Below are positions 21,385 through 30,008 of a DNA stretch of 45,710 nucleotides, piece after piece. Below the pieces are notes generated by a model. It was not told the origin of the DNA and searched no databases. It worked only from the letters and a program-made list of their open reading frames with translations. Both the position numbers and the translations under genes were made by a program. Each line of letters begins with the position of its first letter. Within the stretch, counting starts at the first letter, position 1. The stretch lies in the NCBI GenBank assembly GCA_005888335.1, contig VAWY01000036.1, positions 1-45,710 of the forward strand, read 5' to 3'. Source of the DNA: Actinomycetota bacterium (GTDB lineage Bacteria; Actinomycetota; Thermoleophilia; Solirubrobacterales; Solirubrobacteraceae).

Positions 21385-22209
21385 ATGTCGACCTGGACGC
21401 CCGGCGGCGAGTACTCCGACATCCGCTACGAGCTCTCCGGCGACGGGATCGCCAAGATCACGATCAACCGGCCGGAGGTGCGCAACGCCTTCCGCCCGCA
21501 GACGGTCATCGAGCTCTCCCACGCGTTCGAGCGCGCCCGCGAGGACCCGTCGGTCGGCGTGATCATCCTCACCGGGGAGGGCGACAAGGCGTTCTGCTCG
21601 GGCGGCGACCAGCGCGTGCGCGGCGACAGCGGCTACGAGGAGCAGCCGGGGTCGGGCGTCGGGCGTTTCCACGTCACCGACCTGCACGTGCAGATCCGCC
21701 GCCTGCCCAAGCCTGTCGTCGCGATGGTCGCCGGCTACGCCGTCGGCGGCGGTCACGTCCTGCACGTCTGCTGCGATCTGACGATCGCCGCCGACAACGC
21801 GCGCTTCGGCCAGACCGGGCCGCGGGTCGGCTCGTTCGACGGCGGGTTCGGCGCGGGCCTGCTCGCCGCGCAGATCGGCCAGAAGCGCGCCAAGGAGGTC
21901 TGGTTCCTGTGCCGCCAGTACGACGCGCGCCAGGCACTCGACATGGGGCTCGTCAACGCGGTCGTGCCGCTCGAGCGCCTCGAGGAGGAGACCGTCGCCT
22001 GGTGTCGCGAGATGCTCGCACTCTCCCCCTTCGCCCTGCGTCTGCTCAAGGCGAGCTTCCACGCCGCCGAGGACGGCCTGGCGGGCCTCCAGCAGCTCGC
22101 GCACGACACCAACCTCCTCTTCTACGGCAGCGACGAGGCGCGCGAGGGACGCGAGGCGTACAAGGCCAAGCGCGCGCCCGACTTCTCGAAGTTCCCGCGA
22201 CGACCTTGA
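21385..22209 (+). CDS. menB: 1,4-Dihydroxy-2-naphthoyl-CoA synthase
   Basis: A 274-residue crotonase-fold enzyme that closes the second ring of menaquinone from o-succinylbenzoyl-CoA. Typical MenB blocks are [98 protein letters not shown] and the C-terminal hallmark [17 protein letters not shown] 21385 starts [16 protein letters not shown]. It heads the coupled unit menB-menA-menC, where each stop overlaps the next start as TTGA. Confidence 0.97.
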   Translation: MSTWTPGGEYSDIRYELSGDGIAKITINRPEVRNAFRPQTVIELSHAFERAREDPSVGVIILTGEGDKAFCSGGDQRVRGDSGYEEQPGSGVGRFHVTDLHVQIRRLPKPVVAMVAGYAVGGGHVLHVCCDLTIAADNARFGQTGPRVGSFDGGFGAGLLAAQIGQKRAKEVWFLCRQYDARQALDMGLVNAVVPLERLEEETVAWCREMLALSPFALRLLKASFHAAEDGLAGLQQLAHDTNLLFYGSDEAREGREAYKAKRAPDFSKFPRRP

Positions 22210-23081
22210 GCGGCCTGCGCATCTGGGTCATGGCGGCCCGGGTGCGGACGCTGCCGGCGGCGGTGGCGCCCGTGCTCGTGGGCACGGCGCTGGCCATCCA
22301 CGACGGCGACTTCGACCCGATCGCCTTCGCCTGCGCGCTGCTCGGCGCGCTGTTCATCCAGGTCGGCACGAACCTCTCGAACGACTACTCCGACGCCCGC
22401 CGCGGCGCCGACACCGAGGACCGCCTGGGCCCCGTCCGCGTCACGGCGGGCGGGCTGGTCCCGCCGCGCCAGGTGCTCGTCGCGACGTACGTCTCGTTCG
22501 GGCTCGCGGTGCTGTGCGGGGTCTACCTGATCGCGGTCGCCGGGCCCGTCCTGCTGCTCATCGGTGCGGCCTCGATCCTGGCCGGCGTGCTCTACACCGG
22601 CGGCCCGCGTCCCTACGGCTACGAGGGCCTCGGCGAGCTGTTCGTCTTCCTCTTCTTCGGCGTCGTCGCCGTCACCGGCTCCTACTACGTGCAGATCCAG
22701 GAGCTGCCGTGGGTGGCGTTCGCGCTCGCGGTGCCGGTCGGGCTGATCGCGAGCGCGATCCTCGTGGTCAACAACGTCCGCGACCTCGAGACCGACCGGC
22801 GCGCCGGCAAGCGCACGCTCGCCGTGCGGCTCGGGCGGCCGCGCACGCGGCTGCTGTACGCAGGGATGCTCGTGGTCGCGTACCTGTCCCTCGGCGTCGT
22901 CTGCCTCGGCCTGCGGGAGTGGGTGTTCCTGCCCTTCGCCACCGTGCCGCTGGCGGTGCGCCTCGCGCGCATCGTGCGCAGCCGCACCGACGGGCCGTCG
23001 CTGAACGGCGCCCTGGCCGGCACCGGGGCGCTGCAGCTCGCGTTCTGCGTCCTGCTCGGCGCCGGCGTGCTGCTGTCTTGA
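22206..23081 (+). CDS. menA: 1,4-Dihydroxy-2-naphthoate prenyltransferase
   Basis: A 291-residue UbiA-family integral membrane enzyme with about eight or nine helices; it attaches the polyprenyl side chain to dihydroxynaphthoate. It opens [28 protein letters not shown]. The first Asp-rich motif is [21 protein letters not shown] and the second region [22 protein letters not shown]. The start chosen is TTG 22206, which overlaps the menB stop as TTGA and gives the usual N-terminal length before MAARxRTLPAA; an internal ATG at WVM would cut the family N-terminus. No separate Shine-Dalgarno is needed if the same ribosome reinitiates. Confidence 0.95.
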   Translation: MSGLRIWVMAARVRTLPAAVAPVLVGTALAIHDGDFDPIAFACALLGALFIQVGTNLSNDYSDARRGADTEDRLGPVRVTAGGLVPPRQVLVATYVSFGLAVLCGVYLIAVAGPVLLLIGAASILAGVLYTGGPRPYGYEGLGELFVFLFFGVVAVTGSYYVQIQELPWVAFALAVPVGLIASAILVVNNVRDLETDRRAGKRTLAVRLGRPRTRLLYAGMLVVAYLSLGVVCLGLREWVFLPFATVPLAVRLARIVRSRTDGPSLNGALAGTGALQLAFCVLLGAGVLLS

Positions 23082-24076
23082 GGCTCGAGGTCCGCGAGCG
23101 GCGCGTCGTGCTTCGCGAGCCGCTGCGCGCCGCCTGGGGCGAGCTGCGCGAGCGCGTTGTGCTCGAGGTCGAGCTGACCGGCGAGGACGGCGTGGCCGGC
23201 CGCGGGGAGGCCGCGCCGCTCGAGCCCTACGACGGCGTCTCGCTCGCGGCCTGCCGCGCGGCGCTCGACGCGTACGCGAAGGTCCTCGCGGTGCGCGGCT
23301 ACGCGCGCGGCGGCGAGCTGCTCGACGCGTGCCGGGCGGTCGCCGACCTCCCCCAGGCCCTGGCCGCCGTCGACCTGGCGCTCTGGGACCGGGCGGGGCG
23401 CCGCGAGGGCGTCCCGGTCGCCCGCCTGCTCGCCGACGACCCGCTCGGGCGGGTGCCGGTCAACGCGACGATCGGCGCGCTGGACCGGGCCGGCGCCGCT
23501 GACGCGGCGGCGCGGGCGGCGGCGGCGGGCTTTCCCTGCGTGAAGGTCAAGGTCGGCGCCGGCGACGACGCCGGCCGCGTCGCCGCGGTGCGATCCGCGG
23601 CGGGGCCGGGGATGGCGCTGCGGCTCGACGCCAACGGCGCGTGGACGGTGGACGAGGCGGTGCGCTGGATCGAGGCGCTCGCGCCCGCCGGGCTCGAGCT
23701 CGTCGAGGAGCCGTGCCGCGGGGTCGAGGCGGTGCGCGCGGTGCGCGACCGCGTCCCGGTGCGCGTCGCGCTCGACGAGACCGCCGCCGAGCCCGGCGCG
23801 CTGGCGGCCGGTGTCGCCGACGCGATCTGCCTGAAGATCTCGCGCTGCGGCGGGATCTCCGGCGTGCTGGCCCAGGCGGCCCTGGCCTTGTCGATGGGCA
23901 CCGACGTCTACCTCGCCTCGACCTACGACGGGCCGCTGGGCATCGCCGCGGCGGTCCACGCCGCGGCCGCGCTGCGCGTCGCGCTGCCGTGCGGGCTGGC
24001 GACGCTCGAGGACGCCGGGGCGCTCGCGCCGGTGGGCGGCGCCATCACCGTGCCGACGGGGCCGGGCCTGCTCTGA
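23078..24076 (+). CDS. menC: o-Succinylbenzoate synthase
   Basis: A 332-residue enolase-superfamily enzyme that dehydrates SHCHC to o-succinylbenzoate. The N-terminal capping domain reads LEVRERRVVLREPLRAAWGELRERVVLEVEL. The barrel carries the catalytic lysines in CVKVKVG, metal ligands in LRLDANGAWTVDEA, LVEEPC and VALDETAAEP, and the second lysine in AICLKISRCGGIS. The start chosen is TTG 23078, overlapping the menA stop as TTGA, just like menA itself. The 3' end overlaps the convergent menH gene by 32 bp. Some enolase-superfamily members have N-acylamino acid racemase activity; the men context makes MenC the clear choice. Confidence 0.93.
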   Translation: MRLEVRERRVVLREPLRAAWGELRERVVLEVELTGEDGVAGRGEAAPLEPYDGVSLAACRAALDAYAKVLAVRGYARGGELLDACRAVADLPQALAAVDLALWDRAGRREGVPVARLLADDPLGRVPVNATIGALDRAGAADAAARAAAAGFPCVKVKVGAGDDAGRVAAVRSAAGPGMALRLDANGAWTVDEAVRWIEALAPAGLELVEEPCRGVEAVRAVRDRVPVRVALDETAAEPGALAAGVADAICLKISRCGGISGVLAQAALALSMGTDVYLASTYDGPLGIAAAVHAAAALRVALPCGLATLEDAGALAPVGGAITVPTGPGLL

Positions 24077-24797
24077 CGCCGGTCAGGGCTTCGGCGACCG
24101 CCTCCGGCGCCTCGAGGTGCACGGCGTGGCCCGCGCCCGGAACGATCTCGAGGCGCGCGTCGGGCAGCGCGGCGGCCAGCCGCTCACCGAGCGCGCGGAA
24201 CTTCGCGTCGCGCTCGCCGGCGAGGACGACCGCGGGCGCCCGCAGCCGCTCGAGCCGCTCCCACAGCGGCTCCATCGCGCCCGTGCCCACGCCGCGCAGG
24301 ACGGCGGCGAGCGCGCGCGGGTCGTTGCGCAGGTAGTCGGCGCGCGCGCCGCGGGCCACCTCCGGCGGGTCGCCGGCGAACAGCGGCTGGTCGCGCCAGG
24401 TCGCGGCGAAGTCCTCGATCGAGCCGCGCTCGATCCGCTCGGCGAGCGCCGCGTCGGCCGCCCGGCGCGCGGCGCGCTCGGCCGGGTCGGCGATGCCCGC
24501 TGTAGTGGCGACGAGGACGAGCCGGCTGACCCGCTCGCCGGCGGCGAGCGCGACGTGCTGGGCGATGCGCCCGCCCATCGAGTAGCCGCACAGCACGAAG
24601 CGCTCCTCGGGCGCGGCGGCCAGCACGTCACCGGCGCACGCGTCGAAGGTGATCGGGCGGCGGTCGCGCGCGGCGCCGTGGCCGCGCAGGTCGAGCGCCA
24701 GCGGCCGGTAGCGTTCCGCGCCCAGCCGGGCGAGCACGCGGTCCCAGGTGCGGTGGGTGCCGCCGAAGCCGTGCAGCAGCACGATCGTCTCGGCCAT
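24045..24797 (-). CDS. menH: SHCHC synthase-type alpha/beta hydrolase
   Basis: A 250-residue alpha/beta-hydrolase that in menaquinone synthesis eliminates pyruvate from SEPHCHC. It starts MAETIVLLHGFGGTHRTWDRVLARL (oxyanion region), with LDLRGHG, the nucleophile elbow LCGYSMGGRIAQHVAL (Ser), AGERDAKFRALG (Asp) and VPGAGHAVHLEAPEAV (His). Length and motifs fit MenH (YfbB). It is divergent from menD (10 bp between starts) and overlaps menC tail to tail by 32 bp. The name rests largely on context, as hydrolases of this fold are diverse. Confidence 0.87.
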   Translation of the reverse strand: MAETIVLLHGFGGTHRTWDRVLARLGAERYRPLALDLRGHGAARDRRPITFDACAGDVLAAAPEERFVLCGYSMGGRIAQHVALAAGERVSRLVLVATTAGIADPAERAARRAADAALAERIERGSIEDFAATWRDQPLFAGDPPEVARGARADYLRNDPRALAAVLRGVGTGAMEPLWERLERLRAPAVVLAGERDAKFRALGERLAAALPDARLEIVPGAGHAVHLEAPEAVAEALTGVRAGPAPSAR

Positions 24798-24807
24798 CGC
24801 GACGATC

Positions 24808-26502
24808 TTGCCCGACGAAGCCGACATCCACCTCCTGCTGCGCGCGTTCGTCGACGAGCTCGTGCGCTGCGGCGTGACCGACGCCTGCACATCGCCGGGC
24901 TCGCGCTCGACGCCGCTGGTGCTCGCGCTGGTGCGCGACGGGCGGCTGCGCTGCAGCTCGCATCTCGACGAGCGCTCGGGGGGCTTCTTCGCGCTCGGCC
25001 TGGCCAAGGCGACGCGGCGGCCGGTCGTGCTCGCCTGCACGAGCGGGACCGCCGCGGCCGAGTACCTTCCCGCCGTCGTCGAGGCCCACGAGGCGGGCGT
25101 GCCGCTGCTCGTGCTGACCGCCGACCGGCCGGCCGAGCTGCGGGAGGTCGGCGCCGGCCAGACGATCGACCAGCTCGGGCTCTACGGCCGCGCGGCGCGG
25201 TGGTTCTTCGACGTCGGCACCGGCCACGCGGCGACGCCCGAGCGCGCGCGCTGGATGCGCTCGCTGGCGTGCCGCGCGGTGTGGGCGGCGAGCGCCGGCG
25301 CGCGGCCCGGCCCGGTGCACCTCAACTGGCCGCTGCGCGAGCCGCTCGTGCCGCCCGCCGGGATCGGGCCCGACCCGCTGCCCGGCCGCGCGGACGGGCG
25401 CCCGTGGCTGGCGCGCCCCGCGGCGAGCCCGCCGTCGAGCGCGGCGGCGCTGCGCGCTGCGCTCGACGGGGCGCGGCGCCCGCTCGTCGTCGCCGGGCGC
25501 GCCGAACGCGATCCCAAGCTCGGCGAGGCGGTCGCCGCCTACGCGCTCGCCCTCGGCGCGCCGCTCCTCGCCGACCCGCTGTCGGGCGCGCGGCGCGGGC
25601 CCGCGGCCGTCGCCCACTACGACGCGCTCCTGCGCGACGCCGGGTTCGCCGCCGGCCACCGCCCCGACGTCGTGCTGCGCATCGGCGACCTCCCGACCTC
25701 CAAGCCGCTGCGCCAGTGGCTGGCCGCCCTGGACGCGCCCCAGATCGCCTTCGCGCCCGAAGGCGTCTGGCACGATCCCGACGGCGCGCTCGCCGCGCTG
25801 CTGCCCGGCGACCCGCGCGCCACGCTCGCCGAGGCCGCCGGGCCGCCCGCCGCCGAGGACGGCTGGCTGCGCGCGTGGACCGACGCGGACGCCGCCGCGG
25901 CGCGGGCGATCGACGCCACGCTGGGCCCCGAGCTCAGCGAGCCGCGCGTCGCCCGCGAGCTCGTCGCGCGGCTGCCCGCCCAGGCCACGCTCGTGGTCGC
26001 GTCGTCGATGCCCGTGCGCGACGTCGAGACCTTCGCCCCCGCGCGCGACGACGGCGGGCCGCGCGTGCTCGCCAACCGCGGCGCGAACGGGATCGACGGG
26101 ACCGTCTCCACCGCGCTCGGCGTCGCCGTCGCCGGCGCGCGCACCGTGCTGCTCATCGGCGACGTCGCCCTCGCCTACGACCTCTCCGGTCTGGTCAGCC
26201 GCCGCCGCCTCGAGCTCGACCTGACGATCGTCGTGCTCGACAACGACGGCGGCGGCATCTTCGAGTTCCTCGCGGTCGCCGCCGCGCGCGATGCCTTCGA
26301 GGAGCACGTCGCCACGCCGCCGGGCCTCGACCTGCGCTCGCTCGCCGCGACCTTCGGCCTGCCCTACGGCGAGCCCACCGACGCCACCGCGCTGACGGCC
26401 GCCCGCGGCCTCGTCCACGTGCGCACCGACCGCCGCGCGAACGTCGCGCTGCACCGCCGCGTCTGGGAGGCCGTCGCCGCCGCGGTACGGTCCCATCCGT
26501 GA
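24808..26502 (+). CDS. menD: SEPHCHC synthase (2-succinyl-5-enolpyruvyl-6-hydroxy-3-cyclohexene-1-carboxylate synthase)
   Basis: A 564-residue thiamine-diphosphate enzyme that joins 2-oxoglutarate to isochorismate. It shows FVDELVRCGVTDACTSPGSRSTPL, the catalytic Glu in HLDERSGGFFALGLAKAT, TSGTAAAEYLPAVVEA, LTADRPAELREVGAGQTIDQ, RGANGIDGTVSTALGVA and the ThDP/Mg motif IGDVALAYDLSGL to VVLDNDGGGIFEFL. The start chosen is TTG 24808, which gives the usual short lead before the first helix. ATG 24748 or GTG 24754 in the same frame would lie inside the divergent menH gene. Its stop overlaps the next gene as GTGA. Confidence 0.95.
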   Translation: MPDEADIHLLLRAFVDELVRCGVTDACTSPGSRSTPLVLALVRDGRLRCSSHLDERSGGFFALGLAKATRRPVVLACTSGTAAAEYLPAVVEAHEAGVPLLVLTADRPAELREVGAGQTIDQLGLYGRAARWFFDVGTGHAATPERARWMRSLACRAVWAASAGARPGPVHLNWPLREPLVPPAGIGPDPLPGRADGRPWLARPAASPPSSAAALRAALDGARRPLVVAGRAERDPKLGEAVAAYALALGAPLLADPLSGARRGPAAVAHYDALLRDAGFAAGHRPDVVLRIGDLPTSKPLRQWLAALDAPQIAFAPEGVWHDPDGALAALLPGDPRATLAEAAGPPAAEDGWLRAWTDADAAAARAIDATLGPELSEPRVARELVARLPAQATLVVASSMPVRDVETFAPARDDGGPRVLANRGANGIDGTVSTALGVAVAGARTVLLIGDVALAYDLSGLVSRRRLELDLTIVVLDNDGGGIFEFLAVAAARDAFEEHVATPPGLDLRSLAATFGLPYGEPTDATALTAARGLVHVRTDRRANVALHRRVWEAVAAAVRSHP

Positions 26503-26897
26503 TACGGGTCCTCGCCGTCGCGCTGACGCTCCTCCTGCTCGCTGCGTCTGACGCGATGGCTTGCACCCTCGCTGCGACGCGGACCCCGCGCCAGCGGGTG
26601 CACGCGGCCAAGCTGGCCGTCTACGTCGAGGTGGTCTCCGCCCGAACGCTGGAGACGACCGCCGACGGCGTCTCCACCTGGGAGGCGACGGTGCGGCGCC
26701 TGAAGACGTTCAAGGGCCGTCCGGCCGCAGTCTTTCGCGTGCGCAGCGAGACCGACCGACGCGGCGGCTGCCACCTGTCGATGTTCCAGAGCGGCGAGCG
26801 AGTCGGACTGCTCCTCGACGGGCCGGGCCCGCCCTTCCACATCGGGCTCGGGTCCACCATCACTCTGAGCGAGCTCCGCCGGGCCCGCCGTCACTGA
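26499..26897 (+). CDS. Small secreted NTR/TIMP-like protein (putative)
   Basis: A 132-residue exported protein with a signal peptide (IRVLAVALTLLLLAASDAMA, then Cys at about residue 22). The mature part begins CTLAATRTPRQRVHAAKLAVYVEVVSA, then EATVRRLKTFKGRPAAVFRV, a second Cys in GGCHLSMF and SGERVGLLLDGP. An N-terminal Cys, an AxLAVYVEVV strand, an FKG turn and a C...F..GERV.L end together resemble bacterial netrin/TIMP-like OB-fold domains; the assignment is by pattern only. The signal-peptide end is not a good lipobox. The start is GTG 26499, overlapping the menD stop as GTGA, so it is translationally coupled to menD though no role in quinone synthesis is evident. Confidence 0.75.
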   Translation: MIRVLAVALTLLLLAASDAMACTLAATRTPRQRVHAAKLAVYVEVVSARTLETTADGVSTWEATVRRLKTFKGRPAAVFRVRSETDRRGGCHLSMFQSGERVGLLLDGPGPPFHIGLGSTITLSELRRARRH

Positions 26898-26904
26898 GGA
26901 CGAG

Positions 26905-28347
26905 CTACGCCGCCAGCACAGGCAGGAGCGCCTGCAGCTTGATCTCGGTCTCGGCGAGCTCGGCCGCCGGGTCGGAGTCGGCGACCACGCCGACGCCGGC
27001 GTAGCAGCGGGCCTCGCGCCCGCGCAGCAGCGCGCAGCGCAGCGCCACGCACAGCTCGCCGTCCTCGTTGGCGTCGGTCCACCCGACCGGTCCGGCGTAC
27101 CAGCCGCGGTCGAGCCCCTCGAGCGCCGGGATCAGCGGCGCGCCGCGACTCAGCGGCTCGGCGCCGACCGCCGGCGTCGGGTGCATCAGCCCGGCGAGCT
27201 CGACCGCCCCGCGCGGCGACGCGAGCTGGGCGCGCACGGGCGTCGCCAGGTGCTGGATGTTGGCCACCTTGACGACGACCGGCTCCTCGGCGGCGGCGAC
27301 CCACACCGCGTGCGGGCGCAGCACGCGCGCGATCCGGCGGATCACGATGTCGTGCTCGGAGCGGTCCTTGGCCGACGTGCGCAGGCGCTCGCCGAGGTGG
27401 TCGTCGACGGCGGGGTCGGCGCTGCGGCGCGTCGAGCCCGCGAGCGCCATCGTGCTCAGCCGCAGCCCCTCGCGCCGCAGCAGGAGCTCGGGGCTCGCGG
27501 CGAGGAACGTCGCGTCGCCGCGCCCCGCGGCGAACACGAAGCAGGTCGGGAACGCCTCGCGCAGCACGCCGTGGACCGCCGCTGCGTCGTGGGGCGCCGC
27601 GGCGTGCACGGCGACCTCGCGCGCGAGCACGATCTTCTCGAGCTCGCCGGCGCGGATGCGCTCGACGGCGCGCGCGACGGCCGCCTCGTAGTGCTCGGGG
27701 GGCATGACGCTGGCGACACGTGCGCGGTCGGCGGGGTCGGGGTCGAGCAGCGGCAGCGGCGCGGCGCGCAGCTCGGCCAGCCGGCGCTCGAGCCGCGCGA
27801 GCAGGTCCTCGCGCGTGTCGTCGGGTCTCGCCAGCGCGGCGAGCGTCAGGCGGACGTCGTCGCCGCGGCGCGCGAGCGCGACTTCGGGGACGTGCAGCGA
27901 GGCGGGGGCGAAGCCGCGCCACTGCGGCGCCGCGCCGCCCTCGGGGGCGAAGGCGAACCCGCCGACCGCCACCAGCCCCGCGCCCGGTGGGCCGTCGGGC
28001 GCCTCCGCGGCGGCCTCGGCGGCCAGCGCGCGCCACTCGGCGGCCACCCGGGCGAAGCGGTCGGGCCCGCGCGCGTCGAGCGCGCGGACGCAGCCCAGCG
28101 CGGCGAGCGCCGCGCGGTCGCGGTCCGGGTTCTCGAAGACGAACCACGGCTCTTGCGCGCGCCGCGAGGCGCACACGACCGCGGCGGGGTCGACGTCGGC
28201 GCCGACACGCACGGTGACCGCGGCGAGCGCCTCGCCGCGCGTGCGGGCCGCGCGGACGGCCGCGGCGACCGAGCGCGCCAGGCGCGCGCGCGCCGGCGCG
28301 GGAAGCGGGAAGAAGGGCGGGCTGGCGGCGGAGCCCCGGACGGCCAT
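26905..28347 (-). CDS. menF: Isochorismate synthase
   Basis: A 480-residue chorismate-utilising enzyme giving isochorismate, the first step of menaquinone synthesis. The C-terminal catalytic domain has ELEKIVLAREVAV (Lys), PTCFVFAAGRGDATFLAASPELLL, LAGSTRRSADP, KVANIQHLATPVRAQL, ELAGLMHPTPAVGAEP, GWYAGPVGWTD and AELAETEIKLQALLPVLA. MenF, EntC and DhbC share this domain; the surrounding men genes make MenF the call. The ATG at 28345-28347 sits exactly in the centre of a perfect 22-bp palindrome (28336-28357). It follows a response-regulator gene by 23 bp on the same strand and is convergent with the men gene unit at 21385-26897. Confidence 0.93.
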   Translation of the reverse strand: MAVRGSAASPPFFPLPAPARARLARSVAAAVRAARTRGEALAAVTVRVGADVDPAAVVCASRRAQEPWFVFENPDRDRAALAALGCVRALDARGPDRFARVAAEWRALAAEAAAEAPDGPPGAGLVAVGGFAFAPEGGAAPQWRGFAPASLHVPEVALARRGDDVRLTLAALARPDDTREDLLARLERRLAELRAAPLPLLDPDPADRARVASVMPPEHYEAAVARAVERIRAGELEKIVLAREVAVHAAAPHDAAAVHGVLREAFPTCFVFAAGRGDATFLAASPELLLRREGLRLSTMALAGSTRRSADPAVDDHLGERLRTSAKDRSEHDIVIRRIARVLRPHAVWVAAAEEPVVVKVANIQHLATPVRAQLASPRGAVELAGLMHPTPAVGAEPLSRGAPLIPALEGLDRGWYAGPVGWTDANEDGELCVALRCALLRGREARCYAGVGVVADSDPAAELAETEIKLQALLPVLAA

Positions 28348-28357
28348 GGCCGTCCGG
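28336..28357. repeat. Perfect 22-bp palindrome centred on menF start codon
   Basis: The half-site CCGGACGGCCA is followed directly by its exact reverse complement, with the CATG of the start codon in the middle. As RNA it would fold into a stem of about 9 bp with AUG in the loop; as DNA it could be an operator. It lies between the response-regulator gene stop and the body of menF. Confidence 0.7.
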
Positions 28358-28370
28358 ACGCTAGCGCCCG

Positions 28371-29084
28371 CTAGTGCATCACGACTTCACGGCACAGCCG
28401 CTCGGCGGCCTCGACCGCCTCGGCGCGCGTGTGGACGCCCAGCTTGCGCAGGATGTTCTTGACGTGGCTGTAGACGGTCTCGTCGGTGAGCACGAGCGCG
28501 CGGGCGATGTCGCTCGTCGTCGCGCCGGAGGCCATGAGGTCGAGGACCTCCCACTCGCGCGTCGTCAGGTTCGAGCGCACCGGCCGCATCCCGCTGCCCG
28601 CCTCGGGCGTCAGGCGCAGGTGCTCGACGAGGCGCATGGTCAGCTCGCGCGAGATGGCCGCCTCGCCGCGCGCGACCGCGCGGACCGCGTTGACGACGCC
28701 CTCCACGCTGAGCTCCTTCGAGAGGAACCCGCTCGCCCCGGCGCGCAGCGCCGCGAGCTCGAGGTCGGGGTCGCGCGAGGCCGAGAAGATGACGACCTTG
28801 ACCTCCTCGGCGCGCTCGAGGATGCGCCGCGTCGCGGAGATCCCGTCGAGGCGCGGCAGCACCGCCTCCATCAGCACGACCTCGGGCCGGTAGTGGAGGG
28901 CCAGCTCCACGGCCTCCACGCCGTCGGCGGCCTCAGCCGTGACGACGAAGCCCGCTCCGTTCTGGAAGACGTCGCGCATCACGCGCCGCGCCAGCGGATC
29001 GCCATCGGCCACGATGACGCGCAGGCGTTCGAGGGAGGGGGCTCCCGTCGGGACTCCTTCCCTGGTCACTTCTGCTGCTGGCAT
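28371..29084 (-). CDS. NarL/FixJ-type response regulator with Glu at the phosphorylation site
   Basis: A 237-residue protein: receiver domain (about residues 21-135) and LuxR-type helix-turn-helix (about 165-230: [52 protein letters not shown]). The receiver reads [16 protein letters not shown], with Glu-73 where response regulators carry the phospho-accepting Asp. The N-terminal acidic pair is also altered: VADGDPLAR has D27, G28, D29 instead of two adjacent acids followed by His. The switch Ser (FSAS) and Lys-123 (GFLSKEL) are kept. It may be permanently active or phosphorylation-independent. AGGAGGG precedes ATG 29084. It sits between the zinc-ribbon gene and menF on one strand; no histidine kinase is nearby. 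Confidence 0.92.
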   Translation of the reverse strand: MPAAEVTREGVPTGAPSLERLRVIVADGDPLARRVMRDVFQNGAGFVVTAEAADGVEAVELALHYRPEVVLMEAVLPRLDGISATRRILERAEEVKVVIFSASRDPDLELAALRAGASGFLSKELSVEGVVNAVRAVARGEAAISRELTMRLVEHLRLTPEAGSGMRPVRSNLTTREWEVLDLMASGATTSDIARALVLTDETVYSHVKNILRKLGVHTRAEAVEAAERLCREVVMH

Positions 29085-29117
29085 CGTCCCTCCTGGCGAC
29101 TACCTGACCGTCGTCCG

Positions 29118-29324
29118 TCAAGGGGCGACTCTAACCGACGCGCGCGTTCTGTTGGGGATGATTTCGCCAGAACCTTTTTCCCGGCGCGCCACGCGGGCGT
29201 CGATACCGGGGGAACGGGCCAGTTTGTAGTCGCAGCGGGGGCACGTGTCCTCGGTCGAGTGGTGGGCCGCGGTATAGGTGCGGACCCCGCAGTTGGGGCA
29301 CACGACATAGGGCATGCGGGCCAT
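29118..29324 (-). CDS. Small zinc-ribbon protein
   Basis: A 68-residue protein with two CxxC knuckles, VVCPNCGVRTY and DTCPRCDYKL, separated by about 18 residues, followed by an Arg/Lys-rich tail. This is a typical structural zinc ribbon with no catalytic sign. The ATG at 29324 (MARMPYVV) may be replaced by the one three codons later. Sequence just upstream (29335-29350) is locally AT-rich and could hold a promoter, although ilvN ends only 50 bp away. Function unknown. Confidence 0.75.
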   Translation of the reverse strand: MARMPYVVCPNCGVRTYTAAHHSTEDTCPRCDYKLARSPGIDARVARREKGSGEIIPNRTRASVRVAP

Positions 29325-29374
29325 GCTTACTCGCGCCGATTTTCGGTTTCGGGGAGATCCGTCCCCGATGGGGG

Positions 29375-29938
29375 TCAGGTCTCGCCCCGACCCCGCGAGA
29401 TCGCGATCTCGCCCGTGCGCATCATCTCGACCATCCCGAACGGGCGGACCATCTCTTCGAACGCGTCGATCTTGTCGGTCGTCCCGGTGATCTCGACGAT
29501 CAAGGATTTCCGCGTCACGTCGACGACCTTGCCGCGGAAGATCTCAACGGCCTGGAGCACCTCGGCGCGCTGCGTCCCGTCGGCGGCGACCTTGAACAGC
29601 GCCAGCTCGCGAGCGACGGTGTCGTCGGGCTCGAGATCGCGGATCTTGAGCACGTTGACGAGCTTGTGGAGCTGCTTGGTCACCTGGTCGATCGGGTGCA
29701 GCGCGCCGTCGAGGGTCAGCGTGATGCGCGAGATGCCGTCGTCGTCGGTCGGGCCGACGGTCAGCGTGTCGATGTTGAAGCCGCGGCGCGCGAACAGCCC
29801 GGCGATCCGCGTCAGGACGCCCGGCTTGTTCTCGACGAGGATCGACAGCGTGTGCTTGCGGCCCGTGCGCATCCCGGCCACGGCCTCGAGCTCTTCGAGG
29901 CTCAGCGGCTCCTTGGTGCCGGGCTCGCCCACGCTCAT
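29375..29938 (-). CDS. ilvN: Acetolactate synthase small (regulatory) subunit
   Basis: A 187-residue regulatory subunit. The N-terminal ACT domain reads KHTLSILVENKPGVLTRIAGLFARRGFNIDTLTVGPTDDDGISRITLTLDG, followed by QVTKQLHKLVNVLKIRDL and a C-terminal ACT-like domain with EIFRGKVVDVTRKSLIVEITGTTDKIDAFEEMVRPFGMVEMMRTGEIAISRG. In relatives it binds valine and controls IlvB. The first 22 residues are an extra lead; M23 (MRTGRKHTL) is an alternative start, and no good Shine-Dalgarno decides. It follows ilvB by 70 bp. Confidence 0.95.
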   Translation of the reverse strand: MSVGEPGTKEPLSLEELEAVAGMRTGRKHTLSILVENKPGVLTRIAGLFARRGFNIDTLTVGPTDDDGISRITLTLDGALHPIDQVTKQLHKLVNVLKIRDLEPDDTVARELALFKVAADGTQRAEVLQAVEIFRGKVVDVTRKSLIVEITGTTDKIDAFEEMVRPFGMVEMMRTGEIAISRGRGET

Positions 29939-30008
29939 CCACCCACCCGGGTGCGGGGGTCCCCGGCTCCGGCCGTGCGGGCCCGGACCGCGCTGCTGCC
30001 GGGGCCGC

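Noticed and set aside
24748..24807. Earlier menD starts at ATG 24748 or GTG 24754
   Set aside because: They would lie inside the divergent menH coding sequence and add residues not expected before the first MenD helix; TTG 24808 fits better, though it is not proven.
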